64,000 bases of DNA from Dermacentor variabilis (Eukaryota; Arthropoda; Arachnida; Ixodida; Ixodidae): assembly GCF_050947875.1 (NCBI RefSeq), contig NC_134569.1, forward strand, positions 19,567,631 to 19,631,630. The letters are read 5' to 3'. Within the stretch, counting starts at the first letter, position 1; each line of letters opens with the position of its first letter. Below are positions 9,715 to 21,086 of the stretch, in pieces. The position numbers and the translations under genes were made by a program. A model generated the notes under the pieces. It was not told the origin of the DNA, did no database searches, and was given only the letters and a program-made list of their open reading frames with translations.

Positions 9715-12568
9715 TTCTATAAAAGTTAAGTAGAGCTGAAATAGCACAATTCCCTGGCCAATTCCCTGCGCAATCTGTATTACCTCTGCATTTAGCAATG
9801 TACAAGCAAAGATTAGGCTTTTTCCACACCTTATTGCTGCTGTGCACTGTTTGCTATTGGTCCCATCTTGATCTCGTTTAAAAGAGCTAATTTCTTCTTC
9901 AGTATTCTGCCATGTATCTCTTTGGCCAACGCATAAATAACATAGAAAATTACCCTCCCTCCATAAAAGTGCTACCGTGTAAACTCATTTGTGGAGCGAG
10001 CGCACATGACTCAAAGGTACTCTCCAATTTGTGGAGCCGGTCTGGATGCCACGCTTTGTGTTGTGCGAGCTCCCAAAATGGCAAGCCACACTGCCATCTT
10101 GTTCTTAGTTTTTGAGAGATCACCTATGTGTTGCGATGTCAAATTCTGCTTAGGCGTTTGCAGATTACCTGAAGTTCAGCAGAAAACATAAGTAATTTGA
10201 AGCTGTCGAGAGCAACACGGATTTTACACCTGTGATGTCAACTGAGACGGAATCCACCTTAGCTGTTGCTCTCGTGAAATTCACCTGCCAATGCTCGCAT
10301 GTACAACAAGAGCCATGTTTGACAGAATGTTATGATGCCACAGCCTGTGGAATTGGCTTGAAACATACAAAGCAGTAGAAGATATTAAAGGACTCGCTAC
10401 AGTTTCAGTAGCAGAGTGTGAATCAGACTTATTTAAGCATGCTTACGAAGGTGCAGTGTTGCTGGTGAAGATGTCATGAGTTTGCATTCAGTAAATGCTT
10501 AGTTATCATGCAAGAAGTGCAAAATATAAGGCAGTAATGTAACTCTTGACAAAGAAGAGTGAGAGTGCAGCCTTGTTGGGAAACTACTTTCTGCAGGCAA
10601 GAATTACAGGAATGTGGCTTTTGCAAGGAGCATTCCACAGTTAACTATTGACCAGAGAGTTAGACCTTTTATTGTAAGCACTCTTTCAGCACATGCGACG
10701 CAAGTGCCAAATGATGTTTTTGTCACAGCAAGCATATTCACAACATGGCCTTCACAACAAAAGTGGCAAAGCCACCACAAAGAACAAGGCGGTACCCGGG
10801 GCAGCGTTTACCAGCCATATGGGTGAGGCAGTCCAAAGCTTTGGCTGAGACAGCCATGAAATTTTACAAGGGTAATTAAAGAACCTTGTCTAAAATACTG
10901 AAGAACCTTCACTTGAAAGCAAGGGTCACCAACAGAACATCAAGGTATGCAGAATACCTCTTGTTGGACTGCTTGAGACATCATGCTTGCATTTCTTTTA
11001 CATGGACCTAATCACCATTTTTTTAACTATCAGCATGTACCCGTAACGAATATTGGATATAACGAAGTTAGTTTTGCAGATTCTCGAGTGGACATAATCA
11101 GGACAGGGAAGAAGGAAGTTCAGTGGACGGCTGGTGACGACTTAGCCTATCAGAGCCAGGAGCCACCAATCTGTACACAAATTTTTTTGGTTATGCCATG
11201 CCGCAATTTACAAGATAGGGCAGTAGTTGCCTGGCTAACACGCCTACCGACATAGATTGAGGTACTGTTAATGGTTAGGGCCTACACCAGAACTAGAACC
11301 GCAACCAAAAACGAAACCACCTTTATGTTTATGACAATGCAATTGAAGACCAAAGAGAAGAATTATCAATCAAGCTGTCAGGTATTATAAAAAGAAAATC
11401 TTGCTTATTGGTTGCTGTACAGCAGAAAAAATCAGAAGTCTTGACATTTGGCCGTCCCAACTGTGTGAAGTCAGGACTCTAAACTTTTACTTAAAAGTCA
11501 AGCCTGTCTCACAAAATTTGGGACACATGGAAACCTTAAACGAAACTATCTTCATGGCAGATTGAACTTTACTATAATGAGGTTTGATTCTATTTGCTTG
11601 ATTGTAACAAGCCCTCCCCCCTTGTTCTTTTGTGATAACAATGGTGACGACACTGGCTCTGACAATAGGCTGCTACAAATACTGCCAAATGTGTTTACGT
11701 ATCCAATTAAATCCTCATACAGAAAATTTTTAGAATAATTTTCCTGGAAAAAAATGCAAATAAATATGTCAACTGAATAACCATGGTAATACAGTCAATG
11801 TGTAATCATGGTAATCATTCATTGTGAGCTGCCCTTTAGACTTAAAGATCTTCGTATGGCAGGCATCAAAATATGCATTTTCAACTGGTGCCTTTGAACC
11901 ATTCACTGTTTCTTAACGCTGCGAAGACTGATGCTGCAGCCATTAAAGTCGTGATTGGGATCACTATTTGGATCAAGTGAAGTTTATATTTAGTGAGGGC
12001 CAATTTCAGAATTGAAATAATGAAGGTTTTGGCCCATAGAAATGTATTGGCACTGGCTCGGACTTTGAGTATAGATAGAATTCATTCAAAAATCGAATTA
12101 CCTGGAGTCAAATTAATGGAAGTATTCACTTTTAGATATGTGAATAAATGTAGTTGGAAGCCAACATTTTGTGCAACAAGATTAGTTCTTCATGTCCGTG
12201 TTGCTGCATACTGCATTGTGAAGACACGTTAGGCCAATTAACCCCTGCCTACGCCATGCTTCAGCCACTGGAACACCACGGTATGGAAGGTTCGGCTTGT
12301 ATTCACTGTGACTTGACCTGAACCATGGTCATGGCTGTGCAAATAAAGTTTTCTTGAAATCATGTCTTCATAACAAGTCCTAGTTCTCCAGCAATACATC
12401 TTGCATTAGTGTTTACACTGATGCTATCAATTATCGCAGACCTCATTCTTGCACAAAATTCAGAAACAAATCTGTGCTATTGTTGGTGTTTGATATAACT
12501 GAATACCCTGGCTACATGTACTTACGTTTTAATGTTTAAACCCTTTAACACCTAAAATGATTCCAGAA
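9715..12568. other. Intron, no gene recognised
   Basis: It contains a Tigger-like relic suggested by GGATATAACGAAGTTAG near 11055 and by TATAATGAGGTTTGATTCTA near 11573-11592, but the two ends do not make a clean pair. An AATAAAG signal lies near 12345. I see no exon or long domain-bearing frame. Confidence 0.45.
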
Positions 12569-12570
12569 TA

Positions 12571-13850
12571 CACTCAAACCTCGTTATAACAAAGTTGAAG
12601 GGGGAGCTGAAGTTACTTCATTATATCCGTTACTTCGTTACATCCATTATTGCCATTTGCTACAATATATGCCCAATAGGGTGCACAATCGTAAACACGG
12701 AAATAAGAAAATGGCTTTGCAGCATGTGGAACCACTACACGGTCCCGCATGCGGCAAAATTTGAATAAAACAACAAATGAATCTTCAGCGTATGCAACAC
12801 GTACGCGACTTCCTCGCACCTCATGCTACAGCCTTTAGATAGCTGCCTTCTGTTCCATCGTGATGGTCTTTCGGGTTCACTTTCCACTTGGCTCGTGGCA
12901 GTCAAGCAGCACATACCTGGCACACAACACAGCACTCCACTGTATGATCGAGGAGGCAAGCGAACTTTACCACGCTAGCGTGGCTCAGCTGGCTTGTGGC
13001 ATCCAAGACTGCACTGGTGCTAATGCGATCTCAGATGCCACACCCAGCTGCCAGCCCGTGCGGTGCGCGGCAGGAAGAGGGAAAAGAGAATGCCTGGCCT
13101 AGGCGTTATTCCCGAGATGCTCCGGGGCAATATTAAAGGCCAGGCCCAACTGTTGCTGCCTGCATGGTCTACCGTAGAGAGGGAGAAGTGAACGCACTAA
13201 TTTTTTGCACCGCTGCAACTCGCACAGGCTTGCGGACGAGCCACAAGTTTGTGCCAAGGAGACCTCGGAGGCCACATCCAGCTGTGCATGCCTGCACAGC
13301 ACACCATGCAGTATAAGTGAATGCATTTATCTTTTAATCTTTTGCACCGCCGCGCATAGCTGCACAGCATTGTGGCGATGTGGCTTGCACAGCCAGGCAG
13401 GCTCCCGGGGGAGAGGTCAATGAAGAAGTGCGACAGTGAGCTGCTGCTTGTGCGCAGGTGCACAGCTACACGCAGCTACACGCAGCTACACGCAGCTACA
13501 CGCAGCTACACGCAGCTACACGCAGCTACACGCAGATACAGTAGAGCAGCGTTGAGAAAGACCAGTGCTGCTTGATGGTTTATTCGACATGGGAATGGGG
13601 CAGTTTTGAAATGCTACGGTGGATGAGTGCTGGACCCCACGGAAAGTGATGTATTTGGCACACAACAGTCAGGTATCTTTGGTTTCGGAGACGAATCTAG
13701 TTCAGTACATCTATTGGCAGGACAATTTCACTTCTGTTAAAATTATGTTCAAATACATATACCTCTATGGAGAATTCAAGAGGAATTTCATTTACTTTGT
13801 TATATCCATTATTTTGTTATACCCCATTTCGTTACAACAAGGTTCTAGTG
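12571..13850. mobile_element. pogo/Tigger-type MITE, 1280 bp, TA-flanked
   Basis: The left end CACTCAAACCTCGTTATAAC and the right end, inverted, CACTAGAACCTTGTTGTAAC match well, with TA on both sides (12569-12570 and 13851-13852). Subterminal blocks rich in TTCGTTA and TATATCCATTA occur inside both ends. A 10-bp minisatellite lies within (13461-13540). No transposase domain was recognised. Confidence 0.75.
13461..13540. repeat. 10-bp minisatellite, about 8 units
   Basis: The unit CACGCAGCTA is repeated head to tail about eight times with one or two variant units at the ends (CACAGCTACA, CGCAGATACA). It lies inside the element at 12571-13850. Confidence 0.95.
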
Positions 13851-13852
13851 TA

Positions 13853-16222
13853 CTCCCAATTTTTTTTATGTAACCATGAATTTTTCCATGTCATTCTGAT
13901 TCTGAAAATATATTACTCGATTCTTGATTACTCAAGTATTAGTGCGCAACAAAAAATACAGATAAACAGATTTACCACATTCAAAAAGTGTTGCACTTCC
14001 CCTTCATGTTTAATTAAAATAACATGCATATTAACAACTCTTGAATATTTATATCATTTAAAATATTTAGAACTAAATAAATATTCAAATATGCACTTTC
14101 GAGCACAGCTCCCTTAGCCAAGCTAGGAACCATGCGAATATTTAGTCCAACCAAGCTGTGGCCTCAGAAAAGCCTAACAGAAAGAATACTCAAGACTGTA
14201 AGATGCAAAACTAAGTGCAAGAATCTGCTTGTCCTTCCTAAGAATGTCGGAAAAACTGACATGAAACTGCTACAAAATAGCAAGAGCCTTGTGACTTCAA
14301 CGGTAAAATGAAGACAGCAACATAACAGGTATGTCTCCATCTGAAGAACCATACTTTGGAACTGAGCCCACTCCTGGATTATTTTGTCAATGCTCAGCCG
14401 TCCAAACAGCTCACGCTGAACGAAAAGCTAAATAGAACTGCTTGTGAAGCCTGCCATGCCGCAGGAGATGCATACACATGTGAAGAAAATCTTTAAAAAT
14501 AAAAGGAAATACTGTGTACGAATGGTGCCTTTCTGAGTGATACTCATAACAATACACAATCTGCACAGTTTCAGCTTGACAATGGCTCCACTTTTGTCAC
14601 TCTTGTTTGTCATTGTCTTTCTGGTGCCTAGACCAGCCGATCACATAACAGCAAGCATGCCATGTAATGAGCAGCACGCATTTGATGTCATAGAATAATG
14701 TGCACATTAGCTGGGTGAAAGAACACGTGAATTAAATTTTGTTAATTAGGGCCAAATTAGCAACATAATATTTTACAAACCAGTTTTTATTCTAGTCAAT
14801 ATAATTATGTTTCATCTATCTAAACTTCTTAAATGCCTTAGAAAAGGAAGCTTAAATTGCACTAACAAGTATACTTGTATATGAGGTTAGTTCCACACCA
14901 CTCGTTACCCCAGGGTGAAATCTGTGGGCCAGTTGCAAAAACTGAAACTCATGTCCAATAATAAAGAATGGCTTTCTACTTGCACATTAACATACGTGTT
15001 CTGACTTCACAGGCAAACTGTCTCAAATCTTATGGCAGCCTGTAAAATAATCATGACTGCAATTTGTGTACTTGAATGGGTTGGAAACTCTTTGTACAGA
15101 GCATTGTTGGCCATGTCAGAAATCAAATGCACCAAAATGTTTTTTGGAGAACTAAACATGATATCAGAATCCCAGGCTTAAGCATCTCATTTCGAAACAG
15201 GAACTGCGAACTGGTATGTTGCGACATCATGACAATAAATTAAAATTAAAGGTAAATAAGTTCCCCAGACTTCTATATTCTATATTGAATTTATATTTGA
15301 TAATTTTGATATCTGCACAGAGATTAGCTAATGTATGGTTACTCGTAAGAGATCAGCTCTAACAGCTGCAACGTAGTTTCCTTCTATCGTGCCCAGGTAG
15401 CTCATCCTGAGCTGGAAGGCAAGTGAGCATCACAGTGCAAACATGATAACATTACTTTTGCTTCCAATTATGTTTTCTTGGCACCGTTTGAACCCTTTTT
15501 GCATCAACCAAGGATTAACACAACTTGGAGACCAAGCTACCTATCTGGACTGCAGGCACAGTTGGGCTTAAATTTAATTCCATGTTTCAATGCTGCAATG
15601 AAAATTTGGTTTATAAGCCAGATAATGTGCCATTTACAAATTCTTGGCCAGTGTAGTTTCATGAAGTTCACTAGGATGACATTTGGACAAGTTGGTGAGA
15701 CATGAACGCAGCTTTTCGCACAGCTCTTTGTGGCAAGTCTGTGCTGTTCTGTCTTAGCCTCTTTTCTTTCCTCGTCTTGTGCACAAAAAGCTGCATTCAT
15801 GACTACATTTATGGTTTTGCACACCAGGGCCACAAAGAGCTCCACACTCCGAAGTGCAATGACTGCGTCTGTTTCCCTCCAAAAGGAAGTGACCAAGCCT
15901 CAGGGGTTCGGTGCATGTGCATACCAATGAGAGCGATTATTCAGTTGTGGCAACAAGTTTGAAAAGCGGAAGTGCTTCCTTTCTTTTGCAGGTCGTTTGA
16001 GGTGCCTACTTCCTTAATACTCAGCCAGCATTGAGTAAAGAACAGTTTTCAAGCCAACCATTTTATGTATGTTTGCCTGTGTCAAGCCAGCAGCACACAA
16101 TGCAGACCTGTAGGACAGGCAGCTAGCTCAGCTGCATAAAGCCCTGCTGAAAGCAATGGACAGCTGATGAGATGTAAGCAACACAAACCAGGCATCCAAT
16201 GCAGGCCATTGGGGCAGCTCAC
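13853..16222. other. Intron, no gene recognised
   Basis: A+T-rich stretch between the MITE and the next host exon. I read both strands and found no transposon ends, tRNA-like sequence or conserved domain. Confidence 0.5.
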
Positions 16223-16383
16223 CTGAAGGATGAGCCTCGGCTGAAGAGCCGTGCTTTCTGCCGGGGGCTCTTTTTAACCTCAGTGCAGCGAAAAAATGCA
16301 TGATTCTCTATGCACTTTTTCCAGAAGTTCTTGCATTCATTGCGGCTTTCAAAGAAGTACTCCACAGTGTCCTTGTAGTAGCC
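16223..16383 (-). CDS. Cdep/FARP: FARP/FRMD7-family exon (end of FERM F3 lobe)
   Basis: Fifth visible exon: acceptor GTTCCCAG, donor GTGAGC, 161 bp, entering in phase 0 and leaving in phase 2. It reads YYKDTVEYFFESRNECKNFW, then KCIENHAFFR, and ends at ARLFSRGSSF plus two bases of an arginine codon. The pattern DTxEFxxxSRxxCKxFWKxCxEHHAFFR followed by LFSRGSSFR is diagnostic for the FERM C lobe and FERM-adjacent start in FARP1/2, FRMD7 and Cdep. It joins in frame to exon 34008-34375 (ending HPEGY) and to 3753-3827 (starting YSGRTQ). Confidence 0.93.
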
Positions 16384-16779
16384 CTGGGAACAACAAACAC
16401 AAAAAGTCTGCCTTTTTATTTCTCTTCTGAATAACATTATGCAAAGTCCAACTAATTGCTGAATACATGGACTAAGCCTCTTTTTAACTCTTTCATTACC
16501 GCTAGAAATGTGCTCATTTTCGGTGATTTTATGTTCTAATATTTTATTTCATGACGTAATAGTCGAAACATATACCGCAATACATAAATATAGAGCCCGG
16601 TTACTGGGGTTATGAATGAATGCATAGCAGTAATAATGGCTCAGACAATTTTTGAAAATTCTTATGTGAAACTTCAGAGAAGCACCTCAAGAAAAACGAA
16701 TGAAAGTTATAATTTGCTATTTTTAGTATGAGTACTGAGGGTTTTTTTTTTACCTTCATATTGTTACTATATTGTATGT

Positions 16780-16875
16780 GCTTACTAGATTCTATGCCCC
16801 CTTTACTCAATCCCCATGTAGGGGCTTTGTAAGGTATTTTATAGATAAATAAATAAATAATAAAAAAATCATAAA
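16780..16875 (+). mobile_element. LINE 3' end with (TAAA)n tail
   Basis: The sequence TAGGGGCTTTGTAAGGTATT followed by (ATAA)n resembles the inverted sequence at 38919-39093, which reads GGGCCCTGTAAGGTACTG then (TAAA)n on the minus strand. Both look like 3' ends of the same severely 5'-truncated LINE family. The start is approximate. Confidence 0.5.
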
Positions 16876-18696
16876 TACAGTCGATACCGGATATATCGAA
16901 TTATTGCCTATATCGAACAGTTGAAAACTCTCCTTGGCAATCGCATGCAAAAGTATAGCGCTATTGTTCGCGTATATAGAACTCCCGCGCACCGGCATAT
17001 CGATGTATCGAACTCCGTGCTGAGCTGTGCCCCGGCAGGTGCGCTTCTCCCACCATACCCCACCCTTGCAAGTGCGCTTCTCCCATGGCATCCTACCCCC
17101 GCAAGTGCGCTTCTCCTCACGGCGCTCTCGCGATGTTCCCGCGATCTCACGCGCGCCGCCCCGCACTCTGAGAAAGGGGCGTGTGGGTAAAAGGCACGTG
17201 ACGAGGAGCACTTGGAGTGCGATTGGGTGTGAAAGGGAAGCGGGAGGGAGAAGCCACGCTGACCGCAGGCGCCCGTTTCCTGTGTTTTGGTTGGCTGACA
17301 CCACTGGAGCAGCAAGACGAACGAGGTCAGTGCAGCTTGGGCTTGTGGTACTAGTGTGGAGATGCAGAGCGACGCGCCTTTCGATTCGATTTGTTCCTTT
17401 TATTCACGAGGCCAATGACTTGTGTGGTGTAGTGCATTTTTCTTTCCGCTTTTGGCACGTGTTCCGGAGCCATGGCCGCAAAAAAACGCAAGAATTTGGA
17501 TTTTTCAACAAAGGCGGACATCATTTGATGGGTGGAGGCTGGGGAGAAAAAGTCGTCGGTCGCCGTGGCGTTCGGATTCCTCGAAACACCCTGAGTACGA
17601 TCCTCAACAACAAAGCCAATGTTAAGCTGAAGGCAGTGCAGTCCAGTCGCCCTGGAGCGTGTCATGTGTGAGTCCCAACCTTTGACAAGGTCGAGAAGGC
17701 ATTGTACGCCTGGTTTTTGGAGACATGTACCAAGAACATACCTGTTGATGGCCCAATGCTCATGGAGAAGGCCAAATGGTTTGCTGTGGCCTTTGGAGAA
17801 GAAAGCTTCACTGGGGGCACTGGTTGGCAGCACCAATTTAAGAATTGCTACAGCATCGTCGGAAAGACCCTTTCGGGCGAAAGCGAGGAGACTAGCACAA
17901 GTCGCACAGAGAAGTGCTTGTCCGAAGAGTGGCCGAATATTTCCGACCGCTTTTCGCCGTCGCAAATATTCAATGCAGATGAGACGGCACTGTTTTGGCA
18001 AATGCTGCCAAACAAGACTGCATCTGAAGGGCACTGCATGCCATGGTGGAAAAAACAGCGAAGTGCGCGTATTGATTTTGCTTGCTGCAAATATGGATGG
18101 GTCATGCAAACTACAGCCATTTGTTATCGGAAAGAGCAGGTCACCATGCTGCTTTAAGAACGTGAAAGGCCTCCCGGTTCGACACGTGTCCAACAAGAAA
18201 GCTTGGATGACACGCGATCTTTCCGTTGAGTGGCTACAAGCGTGGGATGCCGAAGTGGAGAAGTCTGACCGCAAAGTTTGTCTTCTTGACAATTGTTCGG
18301 CCCATCATGTCATCTGCCCATTAAAGCAGATCACCCTCAAGTTTCTGCCGCCAAACACAAGGGCAAAACTTCAGCCTCTCGACCAAGGCATTGCGAAAGC
18401 GTTTAAGGGTGGGTACAGACGACGACTGGTGCAGAGGCTCCTAATCAACCTTCGATTAGGAATCGAACTCAAGGTGGACCTCCTCGGATCCATTCAATGC
18501 TGGCTGGTGCTTGAAACGACGTGAAGAAAAGCACAATTGTAAACTGCTTCCGCAAAGCAGGCTTTGTGGTAGCTGCAGACGACGGATGTCTTGACAGTGA
18601 ATACGATGATGCTGGATGCCTGGACAGCAAATTTCGCAAGCTCTCGGCATTCCCAGGCGCCATCCCAGGCGGCGTTACAGCACGCGATTTCGTCAG

Positions 18697-20322
18697 AAGC
18701 TAGCACAAATACCGGATCTCCAATATTGTTTATATGCAGACGACATTACCCTATGGATTAAAGGAGGCTCGGATGGCTACATTCAAGATACCTTACAAGA
18801 GGCTGCAGACGCAGTAGTGGCTACGAGAGCCGGGTTCATGAACCTCGAGTGCTCGCCCACCAAATGTGAGCTGTTACTTCTATCTGCAAACAAACGCGTT
18901 ACGCCGAACATTCAGATTAACATCAACGGGAAGCAAGTTCCCATAGTAGACAAAATCCGTGTACTTGGCATGCACATTCAATCTAACCGACTCAATACGT
19001 ATACACTTCAAATGGTTACTGCCAGCGTAGGTCATACCACACGGCTAATAGGAAGGGTGTACAATAAGCACAAAGGTCTCCACGAGGCAGAATTGCTAAG
19101 ACTGGTACAGGCGTTTTCTGTCAGTAAAATCACATTCTCCCTACCCTATCTCCACTTAACTAGGGCCGAGGAAGATAAAGTTAATTCACTGATACGCAGA
19201 CTCTATAAATTTGCCCTTGGAGTGCCAAGTAGAGCTTCTACTGAGAGACTTTTGGCTACAGGTACCTTGAATACATTTAGTGAGCTCGCAGAAGCCCACC
19301 TGACCGCTCAATACCAGCACTTATCGAACACCCACACTGGTAGGCACATCCTTTTTAACTCCCTGAGTATTGCCCCAGCACCCATGACCAATGAGAAATT
19401 CAATATTCCCCACTCGATACACGAGCACTTTCATATCCCTCCTCTACCTAAGAATATGCACCCTGTTTATCACGAACATAGGAGGCAACAACGAGCTAAA
19501 GCCCTGCAGAAAAAGTTATTTAACTACAAAGACGTGCTCTATGTCGATGCCACAGAGTATCCGTGTGGACACAAATTCGCCATATCAGTCGTTGACTCCA
19601 CTGGCAGTATAGCAACGGGAGCATCCATTATAGCCCCTTCTTCGGAGGAGGGAGAGGAGGCGGCGGTGGCACTCGCCGCAACAATACCCAATTACTCGGT
19701 CATAATAAGTGACTCCAAAACTGCCATACACAACTTTGGAGCGGGTAGGGTTTGCAGGACAGCCCTAGCCATTCTATCTCACACTCCGCCAGCCCAACTT
19801 CTGAGTTTAATCTGGACACCTGCTCACGCAGGCCTAATCGGCAATGAAGCGGCCCACCTAAGTGCTCGAGCTTTCACGAATCGAGCACAGGTAGGGGACG
19901 GTTCAGATGCCAGTAATCTCCCTCCAGCATTCACCTCCAAAGACAGATTACTTACATACCACGGCATTTACGGGCATTGCCGCCTAGGTCGCCTAACCCT
20001 CCCTCCTTTAATGATTCGGTCGTCACGCATACACGAGGTGCTATGGCGTAAACTACAGACTCGCACGTTTCTATCTCCTGCCTTACGTCACAAAATTCAC
20101 CCGGGAATATACCCTACTTCAGCCTGCAAGTTTTGTCCTGCTAGCAGAGCGGACCTTAACCACATTATGTGGCAATGCAAGAACCACTCCCCTCCCCCTA
20201 ATCTTTGCAGAGTTTTAAGTAGTAGGGAGCTGTGGGAGGCTGCCATGCGCAGCTACAACCCCGAGCTTCAGGAAGCTATCCTGAGGTGGGCTGAGGTGGT
20301 AAAGGAGGCCTACCGCGAGTAG
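18697..20322 (+). CDS. LINE ORF2 C-terminal part: RT end, RNase H, zinc finger
   Basis: Open for about 540 codons from the truncation point to the stop. It begins just before the RT catalytic motif (CLYADDITLW), continues with the thumb region (KIRVLGMHIQ, later LHLTRAEEDKV), then an RNase H domain: YVDATE, an acidic segment EEGEEAA, IISDSKTA and WTPAHAGLIGNEAAH. A Cys/His segment (CKFCPASRADLNHIMWQC) follows near the end. RNase H inside a non-LTR ORF2 points to the I group. It lacks the endonuclease and N-terminal RT, so it is a dead 5' truncation although the remaining frame is unbroken, implying modest age. Confidence 0.9.
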   Translation, partial: KLAQIPDLQYCLYADDITLWIKGGSDGYIQDTLQEAADAVVATRAGFMNLECSPTKCELLLLSANKRVTPNIQININGKQVPIVDKIRVLGMHIQSNRLNTYTLQMVTASVGHTTRLIGRVYNKHKGLHEAELLRLVQAFSVSKITFSLPYLHLTRAEEDKVNSLIRRLYKFALGVPSRASTERLLATGTLNTFSELAEAHLTAQYQHLSNTHTGRHILFNSLSIAPAPMTNEKFNIPHSIHEHFHIPPLPKNMHPVYHEHRRQQRAKALQKKLFNYKDVLYVDATEYPCGHKFAISVVDSTGSIATGASIIAPSSEEGEEAAVALAATIPNYSVIISDSKTAIHNFGAGRVCRTALAILSHTPPAQLLSLIWTPAHAGLIGNEAAHLSARAFTNRAQVGDGSDASNLPPAFTSKDRLLTYHGIYGHCRLGRLTLPPLMIRSSRIHEVLWRKLQTRTFLSPALRHKIHPGIYPTSACKFCPASRADLNHIMWQCKNHSPPPNLCRVLSSRELWEAAMRSYNPELQEAILRWAEVVKEAYRE

Positions 20323-20400
20323 GATAACCTCCCTCGCCTTCTTCCCGCACCTCCTTTCCCTTTAAGATGGGATAAATAAAGTTCTCTCTCTCTCTCTCTC
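18697..20400 (+). mobile_element. 5'-truncated I-like LINE insertion with (TC)n end
   Basis: It is inserted in the Tigger transposase. The 7-bp sequence TCGTCAG occurs immediately before it (18690-18696) and after it (20401-20407), consistent with target-primed insertion, although the TC run leaves 1-2 bp of ambiguity. The 3' end is AATAAAGTTCTCTCTC with a TC dinucleotide run instead of poly(A). The body keeps the RT catalytic box onward and an RNase H domain. Confidence 0.88.
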
Positions 20401-20932
20401 TCGTCAGCATTGATGACGACGTGCAAGCTGTAGCGGATCGCACTGATGCGGAGATTGTGGCTGACATCATGGGTGACGAGGACGCAGACTCGAGCAGCGG
20501 CGAAGGTTCCGACGAAGAGGACCAACCACCATGCACTGCAGCTGAACTTGCATCAGCTTTCAGGGTCATTCACCGCTGTTGTAGCACAATGGAAGGAGCT
20601 GGCCTTTCTCATTTGGACACTGTCAACAAGCTTAAAGACAGCTTAATGAACTTGATGACGCAGAAGAAAAAGCAAGCAAAGGTCATAGATTTTTTTCTTC
20701 AGAAATAAAGTGCTCTGGTTATCGCGCCGTGTTTTTGTTTTTTTACACGCTATGGAGGCTCAGATCGGCAAGTTCCCGTTAGTTACGACATCGGGAAACT
20801 GCCTTGAGATGTGCGGAGTTGTTAGAGAAGCTTTTGACATGCATATTTTATATTTCAAATTATTGATATATCGAACTATTTCGCGATCCCCTTCGAGTTC
20901 GATATATCCGGGATGGACTGTATACAAAATAT

Positions 20933-21053
20933 TGGCACGCACTAGTTACGCTAGAGGTCGAGGAAGAAGAAGTGTGCGTGGTAGCTGCTGCAAACACGAA
21001 CTGTAAACGGCTGTTCGCTTAGAACTGACTGGCTGGCTTTTCCTCTCGTGACA
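20933..21053 (+). repeat. 5' LTR of the gypsy element (121 bp)
   Basis: It begins TGGCACGCACTAGTTACG and ends CCTCTCGTGACA, with TG...CA termini. 121 bp is unusually short for a gypsy LTR. No obvious TATA box or AATAAA is visible inside it. Confidence 0.93.
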
Positions 21054-21056
21054 AAC

Positions 21057-21074
21057 TGGTGGAGGTGCTGGGTA
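21057..21074 (+). promoter_or_regulatory. Probable primer-binding site
   Basis: TGGTGGAGGTGCTGGGTA starts 3 bases after the LTR. It begins with TGG as expected for pairing to a tRNA 3' CCA end. I cannot assign the tRNA from sequence alone. Confidence 0.6.
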
Positions 21075-21086
21075 CGCATCCATCGT

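Larger units (their letters stand above)
17471..20708 (+). pseudogene. Tigger transposase (CENP-B HTH plus DDE_1), inactivated
   Basis: The start MAAKKRKNLDFSTKADII is at 17471, in a good position relative to the left end. A stop follows within 20 codons and at least three frame changes occur (near 17565, 17665 and 18155). The N-terminal CENP-B-like helix-turn-helix reads through PRNTLSTILNN. The DDE core keeps the first aspartate in FNADETALFWQM (near 17970), the second in LLDNCSAHH (near 18285) and the third in LQPLDQGI (near 18372). The acidic C-terminal tail resumes after the LINE (20408-20708) and ends FFLQK. With these breaks it cannot encode an active protein. Confidence 0.9.
16878..20920 (+). 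mobile_element. Tigger (pogo) DNA transposon, interrupted by a LINE
   Basis: The left end CAGTCGATACCGGATATATC and the inverted right end CAGTCCATCCCGGATATATC match closely, with TA on both sides (16876-16877 and 20921-20922). Removing the LINE at 18697-20400 leaves about 2.34 kb, a normal length for an autonomous Tigger. A decayed DDE_1-type transposase fills it. It lies antisense in the intron between host exons 34008-34375 and 16223-16383. The right end stands only 12 bp from the gypsy LTR at 20933. Confidence 0.92.

Noticed and set aside
17351..18292. 313-codon minus-strand open frame
   Set aside because: It lies antisense to the Tigger transposase and shows no domain; the plus strand carries clear DDE_1 motifs, so this is a shadow frame.
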